NCBI GenBank assembly: GCA_964346445.1 | Contig: CAYFUI010000004.1 | Coordinates: 1-39,524 of the forward strand | Length of the DNA stretch: 39,524 nucleotides | Reading direction: 5' to 3' | Origin: JAGOZV01 sp964346445 | Lineage (GTDB): Bacteria; Patescibacteriota; Saccharimonadia; Saccharimonadales; Saccharimonadaceae | In this document: in pieces, positions 16,635 to 24,981 of the stretch | Layout of the letters: each line of letters starts with the position of its first letter | Position numbering within the stretch: the stretch's first letter is position 1 | Notes under the pieces: model-generated | Seen by the model: only the letters and a program-made list of their open reading frames with translations | The model's database searches: none | What the model was told of the DNA's origin: nothing | Program-made: the position numbers and the translations under genes

Positions 16635-17941
16635 TAGTTCTCCAATAGCGTAAATTTATTGCCAGATATTTTAATAAGACTGTCGCTTGTTGCCCCCTGG
16701 CGCCTGAGCTCATGTTCTATACCAAACCGCCTCATGATGTCTCTTAGCCGGTTAACCCCTTCAGCGTTATTAAAGTCAGTCCGGCGCCCAAACTTTTCAA
16801 TCTTCGGCCCAGTAACTTTAAATATAATTTCGCCATGCTCATTGGCGGGCTGCCTTTCTACCTGCCAGGCTGAATCTTTTTCGCGACTACCCAGACTAAT
16901 CACCGGCACACTACTTTGACTAGCATCATTCTCAGCCTCTAAAGCCAGCTGTGCTTCACGATATGCTTTAACCTCTTTGTTTAGTGCCCGTAGAGCCTGC
17001 TTAAGACCAGTTTTGGCTGGTGCGGAAATTGGCACTATGATGGCATTAGGCGCCACCGCTCGCAGTTCATCTATTTGCATTTTTAAAATTTCCTCATCTA
17101 GCCCTTCAGTCTTGGTGATTGCAATAACTTCTGGTCGGTTCGTTAAATCTACTTTATACTTAGCCAGCTCAGTCCGTATAGTCTTATAATCTTGAGCAAT
17201 GTCATTGCTATACGCATCTATTAAGTGAAGTAAGACGGCGGTACGCTCTATATGGCGTAAAAAAGTACCACCTAACCCCTTACCTTCACTAGCTCCCTCT
17301 ATTAAACCAGGTATGTCCGCTATTAATATGTCGTCGTTATCGATATTGGCCACCCCTAGATTGGGGGTAATAGTGGTAAAGGCGTAATTAGCTATTTCTG
17401 GCTTAGCATTACTAACAACACTAAGGAAGGTGCTTTTGCCTGCATTTGGCAATCCTAATAACCCAACATCAGCTAATAGCTTGAGTTCTAGTTCAGCCTC
17501 GTATGACTCTCCCGGCTCGCCTTTTTCGGCAATGCGCGGTGCTTGGCGTACTGATGATTTAAAGTGAGCGTTGCCAAAACCACCATCACCTCCAATAGCA
17601 ATAATCTCTCTTTGTCCGTCATGCTTAAGATCTGCTACAACTTCATCACCACGCTTAATCAGCGTACCTACTGGCACCTTGACCTCCAGGTCTTGGCCGC
17701 TTTTGCCACGCTTGTTGCGCTTGGAGCCATTTTCTCCATTTTGCGCTTTAAGTTCTGGTTTATACCTAAAATCAACCAACGTGTTTAAATCGTCAGTTGC
17801 AACGAATACCACATCACCACCTCGACCACCGTCACCACCGTCTGGGCCGCCCCTGTCTACATAAATCTCATGCCGAAAGCTGACGGCACCATCGCCACCC
17901 TTACCGGCCATCACTATAACCTTAGCTGTATCTACAAACAT
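16634..17941 (-). CDS. obg: GTPase Obg/CgtA
   Basis: An essential GTPase acting in late 50S assembly and stress signalling. The 435-aa product has the three Obg domains: the glycine-rich OBG fold (~1-158; GGPDGGDGGRGGDVV, GTLIKRGDEVVADL), the G domain (~159-330; GLPNAGKST, DIPGLIEGASEGKGLG, ITKTEG), and the C-terminal OCT domain (~355-430; VERQPANEHGEIIFKVTGP, FGIEHELRRQGA). It stands upstream of sbcB with a one-base overlap. A TATAAT lies inside the loop of the hairpin at 17957-17986 and may be its promoter. Confidence 0.96.
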   Translation of the reverse strand: MFVDTAKVIVMAGKGGDGAVSFRHEIYVDRGGPDGGDGGRGGDVVFVATDDLNTLVDFRYKPELKAQNGENGSKRNKRGKSGQDLEVKVPVGTLIKRGDEVVADLKHDGQREIIAIGGDGGFGNAHFKSSVRQAPRIAEKGEPGESYEAELELKLLADVGLLGLPNAGKSTFLSVVSNAKPEIANYAFTTITPNLGVANIDNDDILIADIPGLIEGASEGKGLGGTFLRHIERTAVLLHLIDAYSNDIAQDYKTIRTELAKYKVDLTNRPEVIAITKTEGLDEEILKMQIDELRAVAPNAIIVPISAPAKTGLKQALRALNKEVKAYREAQLALEAENDASQSSVPVISLGSREKDSAWQVERQPANEHGEIIFKVTGPKIEKFGRRTDFNNAEGVNRLRDIMRRFGIEHELRRQGATSDSLIKISGNKFTLLEN

Positions 17942-17956
17942 ATTACAATCATATCA

Positions 17957-17986
17957 AATACGCCCCTGTAATTATAGGGGCGTATT
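17957..17986 (-). terminator. Hairpin between the LysM-CHAP gene and obg, with an embedded -10 box
   Basis: AATACGCCCCT (17957-17967) and AGGGGCGTATT (17976-17986) form a perfect 11-bp stem with an 8-nt loop. It lies 28 bases after the LysM-CHAP stop and only a poor T-run follows. On the minus strand the sequence TATAAT (17976-17971) straddles the stem and loop, so the element may both end one transcript and start the obg transcript. Confidence 0.6.
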
Positions 17987-18014
17987 AGAATCTAAGTAAA
18001 TTATGTGGTTTAGT

Positions 18015-19202
18015 TTAATGGATGAAAGTCCACCTTTTTTGCGCATCGGCGATAGTGGTAGTAGCGGTACCGACACGGTTCCAGCCAGCTAGTCCGTTCA
18101 TATCTGAATAAGTGACAGTGCCATTTGCATAGTCAACACTTTCAATGTAACCTACGTGTCCGTAGCGGCTACCACCGGTAGTTTGAAAGATTGCGCCAGC
18201 TGCTGGGCTGTTATTCACTAAATAACCATTAGAACGTGCCGCACCTGCCCATGTGTTTGCATTCCCCCAGAAGCTACCAACCGGCCGGCCAGCTTGAGCA
18301 CGGCGCTCATAGGCATACCAAGTACACCAACCGCGTGCATATTTGTTGCCCACAGAGCCGCCACGAAAGGCCCGAGTGGTCACTGAACCACGGTTATTGC
18401 TGGTACTTGTTCGTGCCTGTACTCGTGGGGATGGTGGCACATAACCTGGACGCTCCTCTTCAGGTAGTTCTGCACTAGGTAAAATAATCGATTCTCCCTC
18501 TTGGATACCAGTAAGTTCTAAGTCGTTATACAACACTAAACGGTCTTCAGAGACTTTATATTTCTCAGCAATAGAAGCAACGGTATCTCCAGGCTTTACT
18601 GTATAGGATACGCCACTGGTTGGTAATATTTTAAGAACCTTACCCTCTTCTAGCGCATCGTCGGTTAGGTTATTTGCCCATTTAATAGTTTCTGGCGTAA
18701 TACCATAATGCGAAGCCAAGCTAGTTACAGTATCATCGGCCTCTACAACGTGTTCAGTTACACTACGCTGCTCGACAGGAGCTGAGACCGCTTGGGGCGC
18801 CTCAGGGGCCGCCGTGTCACTAAGACTTGCCACAGGCATCTCTTCAGTTATCTGGGCAGATATAGCTAAGTTAGACACATTTGGCGCTACAGATAAATTC
18901 GCTGCGGTGGCTATTTCTGAACCAAGCTGTGTAGCTATAGCGTCGCTTGCGATACTACTAGCTTTGTTTTTATTAGGCTCAGTGTCTTGGACATTTGCTA
19001 CAGCCATGTCTTTCTTGTTGCTACTAATCGTGGCATTAGCACCATAACCGTAACCAACCAAGCTAACAAGAGCCACGAATAGTATCCCGTAAGTTAATAT
19101 GGATGATTTTTTGATTGATATGTGGTGCACCTTACGGTGCTGAATTTTCTTTCTTGTGACCTGCTTAACAGGATTTTTTTGCCGAGATGAAATGTCTTTC
19201 AT
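18015..19202 (-). CDS. Membrane-anchored LysM-CHAP peptidoglycan hydrolase
   Basis: A predicted cell-wall amidase/endopeptidase exported by one N-terminal helix (~33-55, ILTYGILFVALVSLVGYGYGA) after a basic cytosolic segment. Two LysM repeats bind glycan (~150-195, EADDTVTSLASHYGITPETIKWAN; ~198-243, VKPGDTVASIAEKYKVSEDRL), then a Ser/Arg linker and a C-terminal CHAP domain (~285-395) with catalytic Cys in GWCTWYAYERR and His in GHVGYIE. Probable role: remodelling its own wall, or acting on a host wall. It has its own promoter inside the end of mltG and a ~236-nt leader. AGGAG lies ~33 nt upstream of ATG 19202, seven bases before an in-frame ATT, so the true start is not certain. Confidence 0.9.
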   Translation of the reverse strand: MKDISSRQKNPVKQVTRKKIQHRKVHHISIKKSSILTYGILFVALVSLVGYGYGANATISSNKKDMAVANVQDTEPNKNKASSIASDAIATQLGSEIATAANLSVAPNVSNLAISAQITEEMPVASLSDTAAPEAPQAVSAPVEQRSVTEHVVEADDTVTSLASHYGITPETIKWANNLTDDALEEGKVLKILPTSGVSYTVKPGDTVASIAEKYKVSEDRLVLYNDLELTGIQEGESIILPSAELPEEERPGYVPPSPRVQARTSTSNNRGSVTTRAFRGGSVGNKYARGWCTWYAYERRAQAGRPVGSFWGNANTWAGAARSNGYLVNNSPAAGAIFQTTGGSRYGHVGYIESVDYANGTVTYSDMNGLAGWNRVGTATTTIADAQKRWTFIH

Positions 19203-19443
19203 GGTTGGCTTATTTGAATTACGAATTATTCTTCTCCTGCTACCTGGTTACCCGGTAGCCACTACCATAATGTCTTTCTTCTCGCAGGAACAGAGCGCAT
19301 TCGACCTTTGATTAATTAATTAATTTATATTCAGAGTAGCGCTCGTACGACACGACTGGCAGGCCCATTTACACTTTATACTCCCACTATGTTGAGTAGC
19401 TTTCGTAACAGCTAGTTTAGATAAACTGCAAATGTGCTAAAAG
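19203..19443 (-). promoter_or_regulatory. Long untranslated leader of the LysM-CHAP gene
   Basis: About 236 nt between the predicted start (~19438) and ATG 19202 hold no ORF. On the minus strand GCTACC and GGTAGC form a hairpin around a GGGTAACCA loop, immediately before CAGGAGAAG, a good Shine-Dalgarno that is far from the ATG. An ATTAATTAATTAAT tract lies in the middle. It matches no riboswitch class I can recall; I looked for the c-di-AMP ydaO motif and did not find its conserved strings. Confidence 0.4.
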
Positions 19444-19444
19444 T

Positions 19445-19473
19445 ATTATAGCAGTTGACACTTTTTTTGGCAA
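19445..19473 (-). promoter_or_regulatory. Promoter of the LysM-CHAP gene
   Basis: TTGCCA (19473-19468), 17 bp, TATAAT (19450-19445) with an upstream TGC (extended -10) on the minus strand. It lies inside and at the stop codon of mltG. Confidence 0.7.
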
Positions 19474-20480
19474 TGCTTTTTAACATTAGCTTCATGTTCT
19501 TCATATGTGTGAGAAAAGTAAGGCCTATCATCATCACCATGGACAAAGAACAAGTAATCTGTTTCGGCAGGGTTAGCAACGGCTTTTAGCGCCCTAATAC
19601 CAGGGCTGGCTATTGGACCAGGTGGCAAACCTTTGTAGATCCTTGTATTGTATGGATTATCTAATGTGGTGCTGCGTTTTACTCCTAGCTTATCGGCTAT
19701 ATACTGATAGGTGGGGTCACTACCTAAGGGCATGTCTTTTTTCAATCTTAGTAAAAAAACCTGAGCAATCTCTGGTTCATCACCCCCAATTGCCTCTTTT
19801 TGGACAATAGAAGCCAGTGTAATCGCCTCATAAAGGCTTAAGCCTTGATCTTGGTAGCTTTTAATTAAATTATTTTTAACCAATTCTTTATAAAATTGGT
19901 CAAAAGTTGCTTCTAAAATAGCTTCTACGGTACTGTTACGCTCGAAGTAGTAAGTTTCCCCAAAAATATACCCCTCTAAGTCGGCACTAGCTGGCTTTCC
20001 GGCAAAAAGTGGTGATTTATATTGTTTCTTAAGGGCTGCATTGACCTCTTGTTCACTAAAACCAGCGCCTAGTAATACCTTCTTATTCTGCGCTAAGGTA
20101 GCTCCTGGCAAGAAAGTTATTACCATATTATCTACCTTCCCTTTTACTAAGTAGTCGGTTATTTGCGGAACATCGTAGGCGGCAGACAAAGTGTAGCTGC
20201 CAGCCTGGAGGGAATTCTGCACTCCATGAAATTTAGTGTACAACCTAAATGCCAAGGCGCTCCTTATCACTCCCTCGCTAGCAAGTAAGTTGCCAATTTG
20301 AATAGGGGTGGCGCCCGGTTGAATTAATACCGTTTTCTCTGATCCGTCCTTATTGTAAGGCGATAAATTATAATTATACCAAAATAAAAAAACCATTAAG
20401 CCTATGATTAGGAGTGCTAAAACTGCACTTATAATGCCCTTTAGTTTCTTTTGTTGGTTATATTTTCTAGTGATGCCCAT
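19446..20480 (-). CDS. mltG: Endolytic murein transglycosylase MltG
   Basis: Cleaves nascent glycan strands and so ends their synthesis; acts at the outer face of the membrane. The 344 aa are normal for the family: an N-terminal transmembrane helix (~16-34, IISAVLALLIIGLMVFLFW), a LysM-like subdomain (~50-110, VLIQPGATPIQIGNLL), then the YceG catalytic domain with LEGYIFGETYYF, LASIVQKEAIGG and MPLGSDPTYQYI. The family motif IVEKE(T) reads IVQKEA here: the first Glu is Gln, the second Glu is kept. Its start overlaps the ruvX end by 14 bases. Confidence 0.94.
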   Translation of the reverse strand: MGITRKYNQQKKLKGIISAVLALLIIGLMVFLFWYNYNLSPYNKDGSEKTVLIQPGATPIQIGNLLASEGVIRSALAFRLYTKFHGVQNSLQAGSYTLSAAYDVPQITDYLVKGKVDNMVITFLPGATLAQNKKVLLGAGFSEQEVNAALKKQYKSPLFAGKPASADLEGYIFGETYYFERNSTVEAILEATFDQFYKELVKNNLIKSYQDQGLSLYEAITLASIVQKEAIGGDEPEIAQVFLLRLKKDMPLGSDPTYQYIADKLGVKRSTTLDNPYNTRIYKGLPPGPIASPGIRALKAVANPAETDYLFFVHGDDDRPYFSHTYEEHEANVKKHCQKKCQLL

Positions 20481-20883
20481 AATTTACTTCTAAATAATCC
20501 TGTAAAATAATAGTGGCGGCCTCGGTGTCAATGTCTGCTTTGGTGTAAGGTTTTTTATATGATTTAAGCCGCTCTTCTGCTAAAACACTAGTTAAAGATT
20601 CATCTTGAAAAACTACTTTAGCGCCTATATACTTTAACTTCTTGGCGAAAGCTTGTGAGTATGCCGATTGCGCCGTTAACTCTCCTTGTTGATTGCGCGG
20701 TAAACCGACTACAATCACCTTTACGTCATTGCGTAAGGCTATCTCGGCAATGTGCTCAATTTCTTTTCCATCAACCATGATGGTCTCATGTGGGACAGCC
20801 AGACATACAGCAGAGTCGCCTAATGCCACCCCTATACGGACCTCTCCCACATCTAGGCCCATAAGATTGATAGCGCTACTCAT
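20467..20883 (-). CDS. ruvX: Putative pre-16S rRNA nuclease / Holliday junction resolvase RuvX (YqgF)
   Basis: An RNase H-fold nuclease; in E. coli YqgF processes the 16S rRNA 5' end. I start it at ATG 20883 (MSSAINLMGLDVG), which overlaps the end of the upstream CDS by 8 bases. The longer ORF to 20928 would add 15 residues without support. Key motifs are GLDVGEVRIGVALGD (first Asp), VIVVGLPRNQQGE, FQDESLTSVLAEE (Glu) and DTEAATIILQDYL (Asp). Length from this start is 138 aa, typical of the family. The gene sits in the tight minus-strand run FtsA-like, baseplate-J-like, ruvX, mltG. Confidence 0.92.
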   Translation of the reverse strand: MSSAINLMGLDVGEVRIGVALGDSAVCLAVPHETIMVDGKEIEHIAEIALRNDVKVIVVGLPRNQQGELTAQSAYSQAFAKKLKYIGAKVVFQDESLTSVLAEERLKSYKKPYTKADIDTEAATIILQDYLEVNYGHH

Positions 20884-22585
20884 TACTCTCTTTTTTATTA
20901 CCGGAAGAGGCGCTGTCTGCCACTTCAAATTGTACTTTTATCTTATCTTCATTCTTTGGCACTTTCGTCACCCAGAAGAAGCTAAATTTCACCTGAACAT
21001 CACTAACACCATCAGTGGTCATGAGATACTCTCTGACTTCACCAGCCTTCTTACCCTTAGCCTGCTCCTTAACCTCCTCCGCAGTTAGCTTAGGACCAAC
21101 TTTAGCCTTAGTAATAATTCTTGCCTTATGGCGGCCACCCAGTACAGTATACTCTGTTACTTTTGCTTCATCGGCACCATAGTCATAAACTTTTTGCGGC
21201 TGTTTACTGCTTTCAATTTCTTTATTTACTTTCTGCTTCAAGAAGGAGGTCAGCTCGGCACGGGCGACCGCTTTAATAGAATAGGTGGCTTTTATAGTTA
21301 CAGTACCTTTGCCGTCGGGAGCTTCTTCACCAACCGCTGGTTTAGCAACGATATCCGTTTTTGTTACAGTATAGCTGTCATCAATGGCTACATTTTCATT
21401 ACCCACACTCGCCAAAAGGGCTTTTTTAGCATCAGCCTCTGATAGTTCGCCAAGCTGCTGTGCAGCATTATTTACATCTGTCTGCGTGACAATTTTAACC
21501 TGCTTACTTGAACCGCCAGTCATAGCACTTCCGGCGGCAGTTACACCAGGCACACTTGGTGTATAAGAGCGAGCGCTTAGGTTGTAGGCATCACCAACTT
21601 TCACTGCAACTACCGGTACGGTCTGGGATGGATAAATAACACCCCCAGCGCCAATTGAGGCGCCTTCAATAGTCGCTGCTTGAGTGGACACAAAGGTATA
21701 TTCACCACTAGAAAAACCAGTGCCGGCAGGTATTGTTATGGGCACATTGGTTGCTGTGGTGCGAGTCACCTTCATAGAACCTTTAGCCTTTTCTCCAACT
21801 TCTTTGGTGCCACTGGCGCTAAATTCAACGCTCTTTGTGGCGAATTGATTACTCTCGGGGAGAGTGACAGTGCTAGCTTGTAAAATATTTTTCTCAACAC
21901 TGGTTGCCTCATCTTCACTTAGGGTCACATTTACACTAACTGGCAGCTCATCCGTTTTTGCGGTCACTGTGATGGTGGCCGCAGGCGCAAAAACAAACAT
22001 CCATACCAGCAAGGCTATCAAGGCAATACCACCCCCTATTGCCCAAAATAATTTAGTCCGAAAGCTATCAAAGTTTGGTACTTTTGGCTTTTTCACAGTA
22101 GAGGGCTTAGCGCCACGCTGCTTAGGGTTAATATCATCCTCTAGGTTAATGTCGTCCAAGTCGTTGGCACTAGTACTTTTCTTCTTCTTTCCTTTAGCAT
22201 TAGCTTTGGACGATTTTGAAGTAGTTTTATCGGCAGTTTTTTCATGCTCGCCAACCGCAATAGTAGAACCATCGATTACCTCATCGTCATCTATGGCAAG
22301 CGCCGGAATACTGGCGAGCTCCGGTTTACTTTGCAGGTTTTTTGCAACTGGAATTTGGGCCACGGCAGCTAAACGAGTGAGCGTCTGGTCGTTTGTAATG
22401 AGGACAATCTTTTTATGTTCTTTTTTAGCATTTCTTGCGAGCAGTCTTAAATTTACATCACTTTGCAACACGCCAACACGTTTTGGCGGCACTAATGCGA
22501 TAATTTGCTCTTTAGCGCTTTTTACTTTGCCAATAATGGTGGTTATATCGTCTTCTGCGTCAATGTATATAATATCTTTTGCCAT
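20876..22585 (-). CDS. Membrane-anchored baseplate-J/gp47-like protein
   Basis: A 569-aa protein with an unusual layout. Residues ~1-110 form a Rossmann-like globular domain (DIIYIDAEDDITTIIGKVK, VLQSDVNLRLLARNAKKE, IVLITNDQTLTRLAA). A charged low-complexity linker follows (~120-180, KSSKANAKGKKKKS), then one transmembrane helix (~187-209, FWAIGGGIALIALLVWMFVF) and a large extracytoplasmic beta-rich part (~210-555) with ITIPAGTGFSSGEYTFVSTQAATI, a string typical of baseplate-J-like domains. Proteins of this shape are common in CPR genomes; their role is unknown. It lies 14 bp after the FtsA-like gene and overlaps ruvX by 8 bases, so a link to division or envelope organisation is plausible but inferred. 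Confidence 0.75.
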   Translation of the reverse strand: MAKDIIYIDAEDDITTIIGKVKSAKEQIIALVPPKRVGVLQSDVNLRLLARNAKKEHKKIVLITNDQTLTRLAAVAQIPVAKNLQSKPELASIPALAIDDDEVIDGSTIAVGEHEKTADKTTSKSSKANAKGKKKKSTSANDLDDINLEDDINPKQRGAKPSTVKKPKVPNFDSFRTKLFWAIGGGIALIALLVWMFVFAPAATITVTAKTDELPVSVNVTLSEDEATSVEKNILQASTVTLPESNQFATKSVEFSASGTKEVGEKAKGSMKVTRTTATNVPITIPAGTGFSSGEYTFVSTQAATIEGASIGAGGVIYPSQTVPVVAVKVGDAYNLSARSYTPSVPGVTAAGSAMTGGSSKQVKIVTQTDVNNAAQQLGELSEADAKKALLASVGNENVAIDDSYTVTKTDIVAKPAVGEEAPDGKGTVTIKATYSIKAVARAELTSFLKQKVNKEIESSKQPQKVYDYGADEAKVTEYTVLGGRHKARIITKAKVGPKLTAEEVKEQAKGKKAGEVREYLMTTDGVSDVQVKFSFFWVTKVPKNEDKIKVQFEVADSASSGNKKESNE

Positions 22586-22599
22586 ATAATTTTTACGCC

Positions 22600-23859
22600 T
22601 TATACTCTTAATATCTTATTAAACTTATCCCGGACGGTATCTACATCGGTACTACCTACTATGGTATCATAACCAACTCGCAGTAGTCCTAGGGCAGTAA
22701 TGAAAGTGTGGCCATCTATTTGCCCCGCCTTGTCTTCTATACCCTCTACATCACTTAGTCCAATGTGGTGAACAGCGGGCTTTTTAGTAAAAGGTAGGTT
22801 TTTATACCAATTAGAGCCTTTTAGCCCTTTAACCAGCTGCTCTAAGCTGGCTCCCCCACCACATAAAAGAATTTTATTTGGCAAATGGTCTACCGCATCA
22901 AACTCACTTAAGGCTAAATCAACACCAGAGAGCCAAACATCCAAAGTAGGGTCAATGGCGGCCTCAATACTCTTTTTTACCGTGGGTTTTATTCTATCTG
23001 AATCTAGATTAACTTTAAGCTTCTCGGCGGAGTTAAAAGGAATATCCAAGCCATTAGCAATAGCATTGGTGAAGCTGCGCCCCCCAATACCAAACATTCT
23101 TGTACCCTCTACACCACCATCATTGACTACCGCAATGTCGGTAGTGCCACCGCCAACATCTAAAAGGATAGCTGTAAAGTTACTACTAACATCGGCCCCT
23201 AGCACCGCCCGGCTAACCGCAAAAGGCTCGGCCGCCACAGCCAACAACTCTAAGTTTAGCTCATCGGCCACCCGCTCTAAAGCACCTATGTGAACCATGG
23301 GGGCAAAAGCGGTATAAATTTGCACTGCCACATCGCGCCCCTGAAAACCTATAGGGTTACTTACCTTGTATCCATCAATATGCAAACTAACTAGAGCGCT
23401 ATTAACTAGCTTTACTTCAACGTCATCATTGCCAGTTTCTAACCCTATCTGCGCCTGTGCTCTTTGCTGTGCCCGGTCTTGCACTTTATCAATGATAAAT
23501 TCCATCTCAGCTTCATTCAAAGGTTTATCGGGCTGAGGGCGCCTATACCTTATGGTGTTAGTTACCCCTTTAACCAGTTCACCAGCTATTCCAATAACCA
23601 CCCGCTTTGCTTGCACGCCGGCCTGCTCCTCCGCCTCTATAAGAGCGTCTTCGCAATTTTTTACTACTCCAGAAATATCTGCAATGGCCCCAGAATACAT
23701 ATCGCCTAGAGCCTGTTTTGCACGACCCACCCCCACTACCTCTAATTTATCATCATTAACTTTAGCGATAAGAGCCTTGGCGTTAACAGTACCGATATCT
23801 AAAGCACAAATATAATCCTCAGTTTTTGCAATAGGTGTTTTTTTCTTTTTGAGTAACAT
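22600..23859 (-). CDS. FtsA-like actin-fold cell division protein
   Basis: An actin/HSP70-fold ATPase resembling FtsA, which tethers FtsZ to the membrane. The 419 aa show the phosphate-1 loop ALDIGTVNAKALIA (~18-31), an SHS2-like 1C domain (~85-195; HIDGYKVSNPIGFQGRDVAVQIYTAFAP) and AAEPFAVSRAVL. Then come the phosphate-2 loop LLDVGGGTTDIAVV (~233-246), a GIGGRSFTNAIA loop and the adenosine motif LLCGGGASLEQL. The C-terminus (VRDKFNKILRV) could be an amphipathic membrane-targeting helix. PilM is the main alternative, but the SHS2 region reads like FtsA. No ftsZ is in the window. It begins the run leading to mltG and probably has a leaderless mRNA. Confidence 0.75.
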   Translation of the reverse strand: MLLKKKKTPIAKTEDYICALDIGTVNAKALIAKVNDDKLEVVGVGRAKQALGDMYSGAIADISGVVKNCEDALIEAEEQAGVQAKRVVIGIAGELVKGVTNTIRYRRPQPDKPLNEAEMEFIIDKVQDRAQQRAQAQIGLETGNDDVEVKLVNSALVSLHIDGYKVSNPIGFQGRDVAVQIYTAFAPMVHIGALERVADELNLELLAVAAEPFAVSRAVLGADVSSNFTAILLDVGGGTTDIAVVNDGGVEGTRMFGIGGRSFTNAIANGLDIPFNSAEKLKVNLDSDRIKPTVKKSIEAAIDPTLDVWLSGVDLALSEFDAVDHLPNKILLCGGGASLEQLVKGLKGSNWYKNLPFTKKPAVHHIGLSDVEGIEDKAGQIDGHTFITALGLLRVGYDTIVGSTDVDTVRDKFNKILRV

Positions 23860-23868
23860 ATTAACCCT

Positions 23869-23898
23869 ATTTTACCAAAAGCACTAGCATAAACACAA
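23869..23898 (-). promoter_or_regulatory. Promoter of the FtsA-like gene and downstream run
   Basis: TTGTGT (23898-23893), 18 bp, TAAAAT (23874-23869) with TGG upstream (extended -10) on the minus strand. Nine bases separate the box from ATG 23859. Confidence 0.6.
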
Positions 23899-23980
23899 GT
23901 AAGCCCGGACTATTAACAAACTATAAATAGTTTAATGAGTCTATTGCCACGTTTAGGTACATTGTAATAGCTTATTTGTA

Positions 23981-24009
23981 TTGCATTTACATAAGAAATA
24001 TGATATAAT
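23981..24009 (+). promoter_or_regulatory. Promoter of the unknown gene at 24016
   Basis: TTGCAT (23981-23986), 17 bp, TATAAT (24004-24009) preceded by TGA (extended -10). Six bases follow before ATG 24016, so +1 would fall on the A of the start codon. Confidence 0.8.
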
Positions 24010-24015
24010 AGTAAT

Positions 24016-24981
24016 ATGGAATACCCCTCCAAACAGCAAGATCCTGATAAGCCGCAAGACGGCAGGCTGCTAAACGCCCAAGCTTTTATTTCTTTTACTG
24101 GCGCGCAGGCCATAGAAGACATAAGCCATGATATAAAAAATGCATTGAAAACGCTAAAAAACGATAAAATAAGTCCTAATTTAATGTCCATTAACCGCTT
24201 CTTTGTCGACGCGACAGGGCAAGCTGGCGAAATAAAATTCAGCGCCTGGCCTGACCATGCTAAGAACTGGTCAACTGAGAGTGATGGCGATTTTTATTTC
24301 AAAAAACAAGGTGTTGGCCATACCGGGGGAAGGTACACTGAAGTGTTTACTAACACAGCCCGTAACAACAAGTGGCTACATACCATAAACTCCATGCACA
24401 GCCATAATTCATTCACCTCTGAAATTAGCCCCATGCTCGCCGAAGAAAAAATGGCTCACCTGCTTGGCAGAAGCAGCTTAGTACCCATGTACTTCCTAGA
24501 TAACCCCTCAAAGCAAGAAATCGCTCGGGCTATTTTGTTTGACTCATCCCTTAAAACTACCAAAATAAACTCTTATGAAGCCCATCACGATAGTTCTTTT
24601 CATGTAGACAAGAGTATACTATTTTCTAAAACCACCAAGTTAGAGGCCTATCACTTCATAGACAGCCCCAATCGGGAATACTTCATCCGTCGCCTTAGTA
24701 CTGTAGGGTTTTTAGCAATTCTTGGAGACACACAGGATGACATGCAGTATGATACCCAGCATGTTAAGCGCATAACCTACGAAGAACGTTTTGAACCGGC
24801 AGAGGGCACTAATAGTAAAAGTCTCAGTCTAGAAATGGGAGTGCCAGAAAATTCTCAAGATAGCCGTGCCTACCTTTTAAGACGAACAAGACATGCGTCA
24901 AAAAACGAAGGCGACTATTTAATTGGCCAATTAACCGACAGTTTAAGTGATTTGATTAAAAACAAAAAGCGCAGCAACTAA
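24016..24981 (+). CDS. Unrecognised soluble protein, 321 aa
   Basis: I do not recognise this protein. There is no signal peptide or membrane helix, so it is probably cytosolic. The centre is rich in histidine and acidic residues: an HSH triplet near residue 128 (SMHSHNSFTSEISP) followed by LAEEKMAHLLGRSSLVPMYFLDNP, and later YEAHHDSSFHVD. HSH followed by a Ser/Glu segment loosely recalls JAMM/MPN metalloproteases, but the canonical SxxD is absent, so I do not assign it. The gene is monocistronic, has a near-consensus promoter predicting a leaderless mRNA, and its stop codon overlaps the convergent alaS stop by 3 bases. Confidence 0.8.
   Translation: MEYPSKQQDPDKPQDGRLLNAQAFISFTGAQAIEDISHDIKNALKTLKNDKISPNLMSINRFFVDATGQAGEIKFSAWPDHAKNWSTESDGDFYFKKQGVGHTGGRYTEVFTNTARNNKWLHTINSMHSHNSFTSEISPMLAEEKMAHLLGRSSLVPMYFLDNPSKQEIARAILFDSSLKTTKINSYEAHHDSSFHVDKSILFSKTTKLEAYHFIDSPNREYFIRRLSTVGFLAILGDTQDDMQYDTQHVKRITYEERFEPAEGTNSKSLSLEMGVPENSQDSRAYLLRRTRHASKNEGDYLIGQLTDSLSDLIKNKKRSN

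Noticed and set aside
19203..19440. c-di-AMP (ydaO) riboswitch before the LysM-CHAP gene
   Set aside because: Gene context fits, but none of the conserved ydaO core strings that I know could be found on the minus strand.
20884..20928. Longer RuvX start at 20928
   Set aside because: The extra residues lie wholly within the upstream coding sequence and precede the normal family start (MGLDVG region).
24394..24480. JAMM/MPN metalloprotease in the 24016 gene
   Set aside because: HSH is present but the following SxxD of the motif is absent and the upstream Glu cannot be placed.
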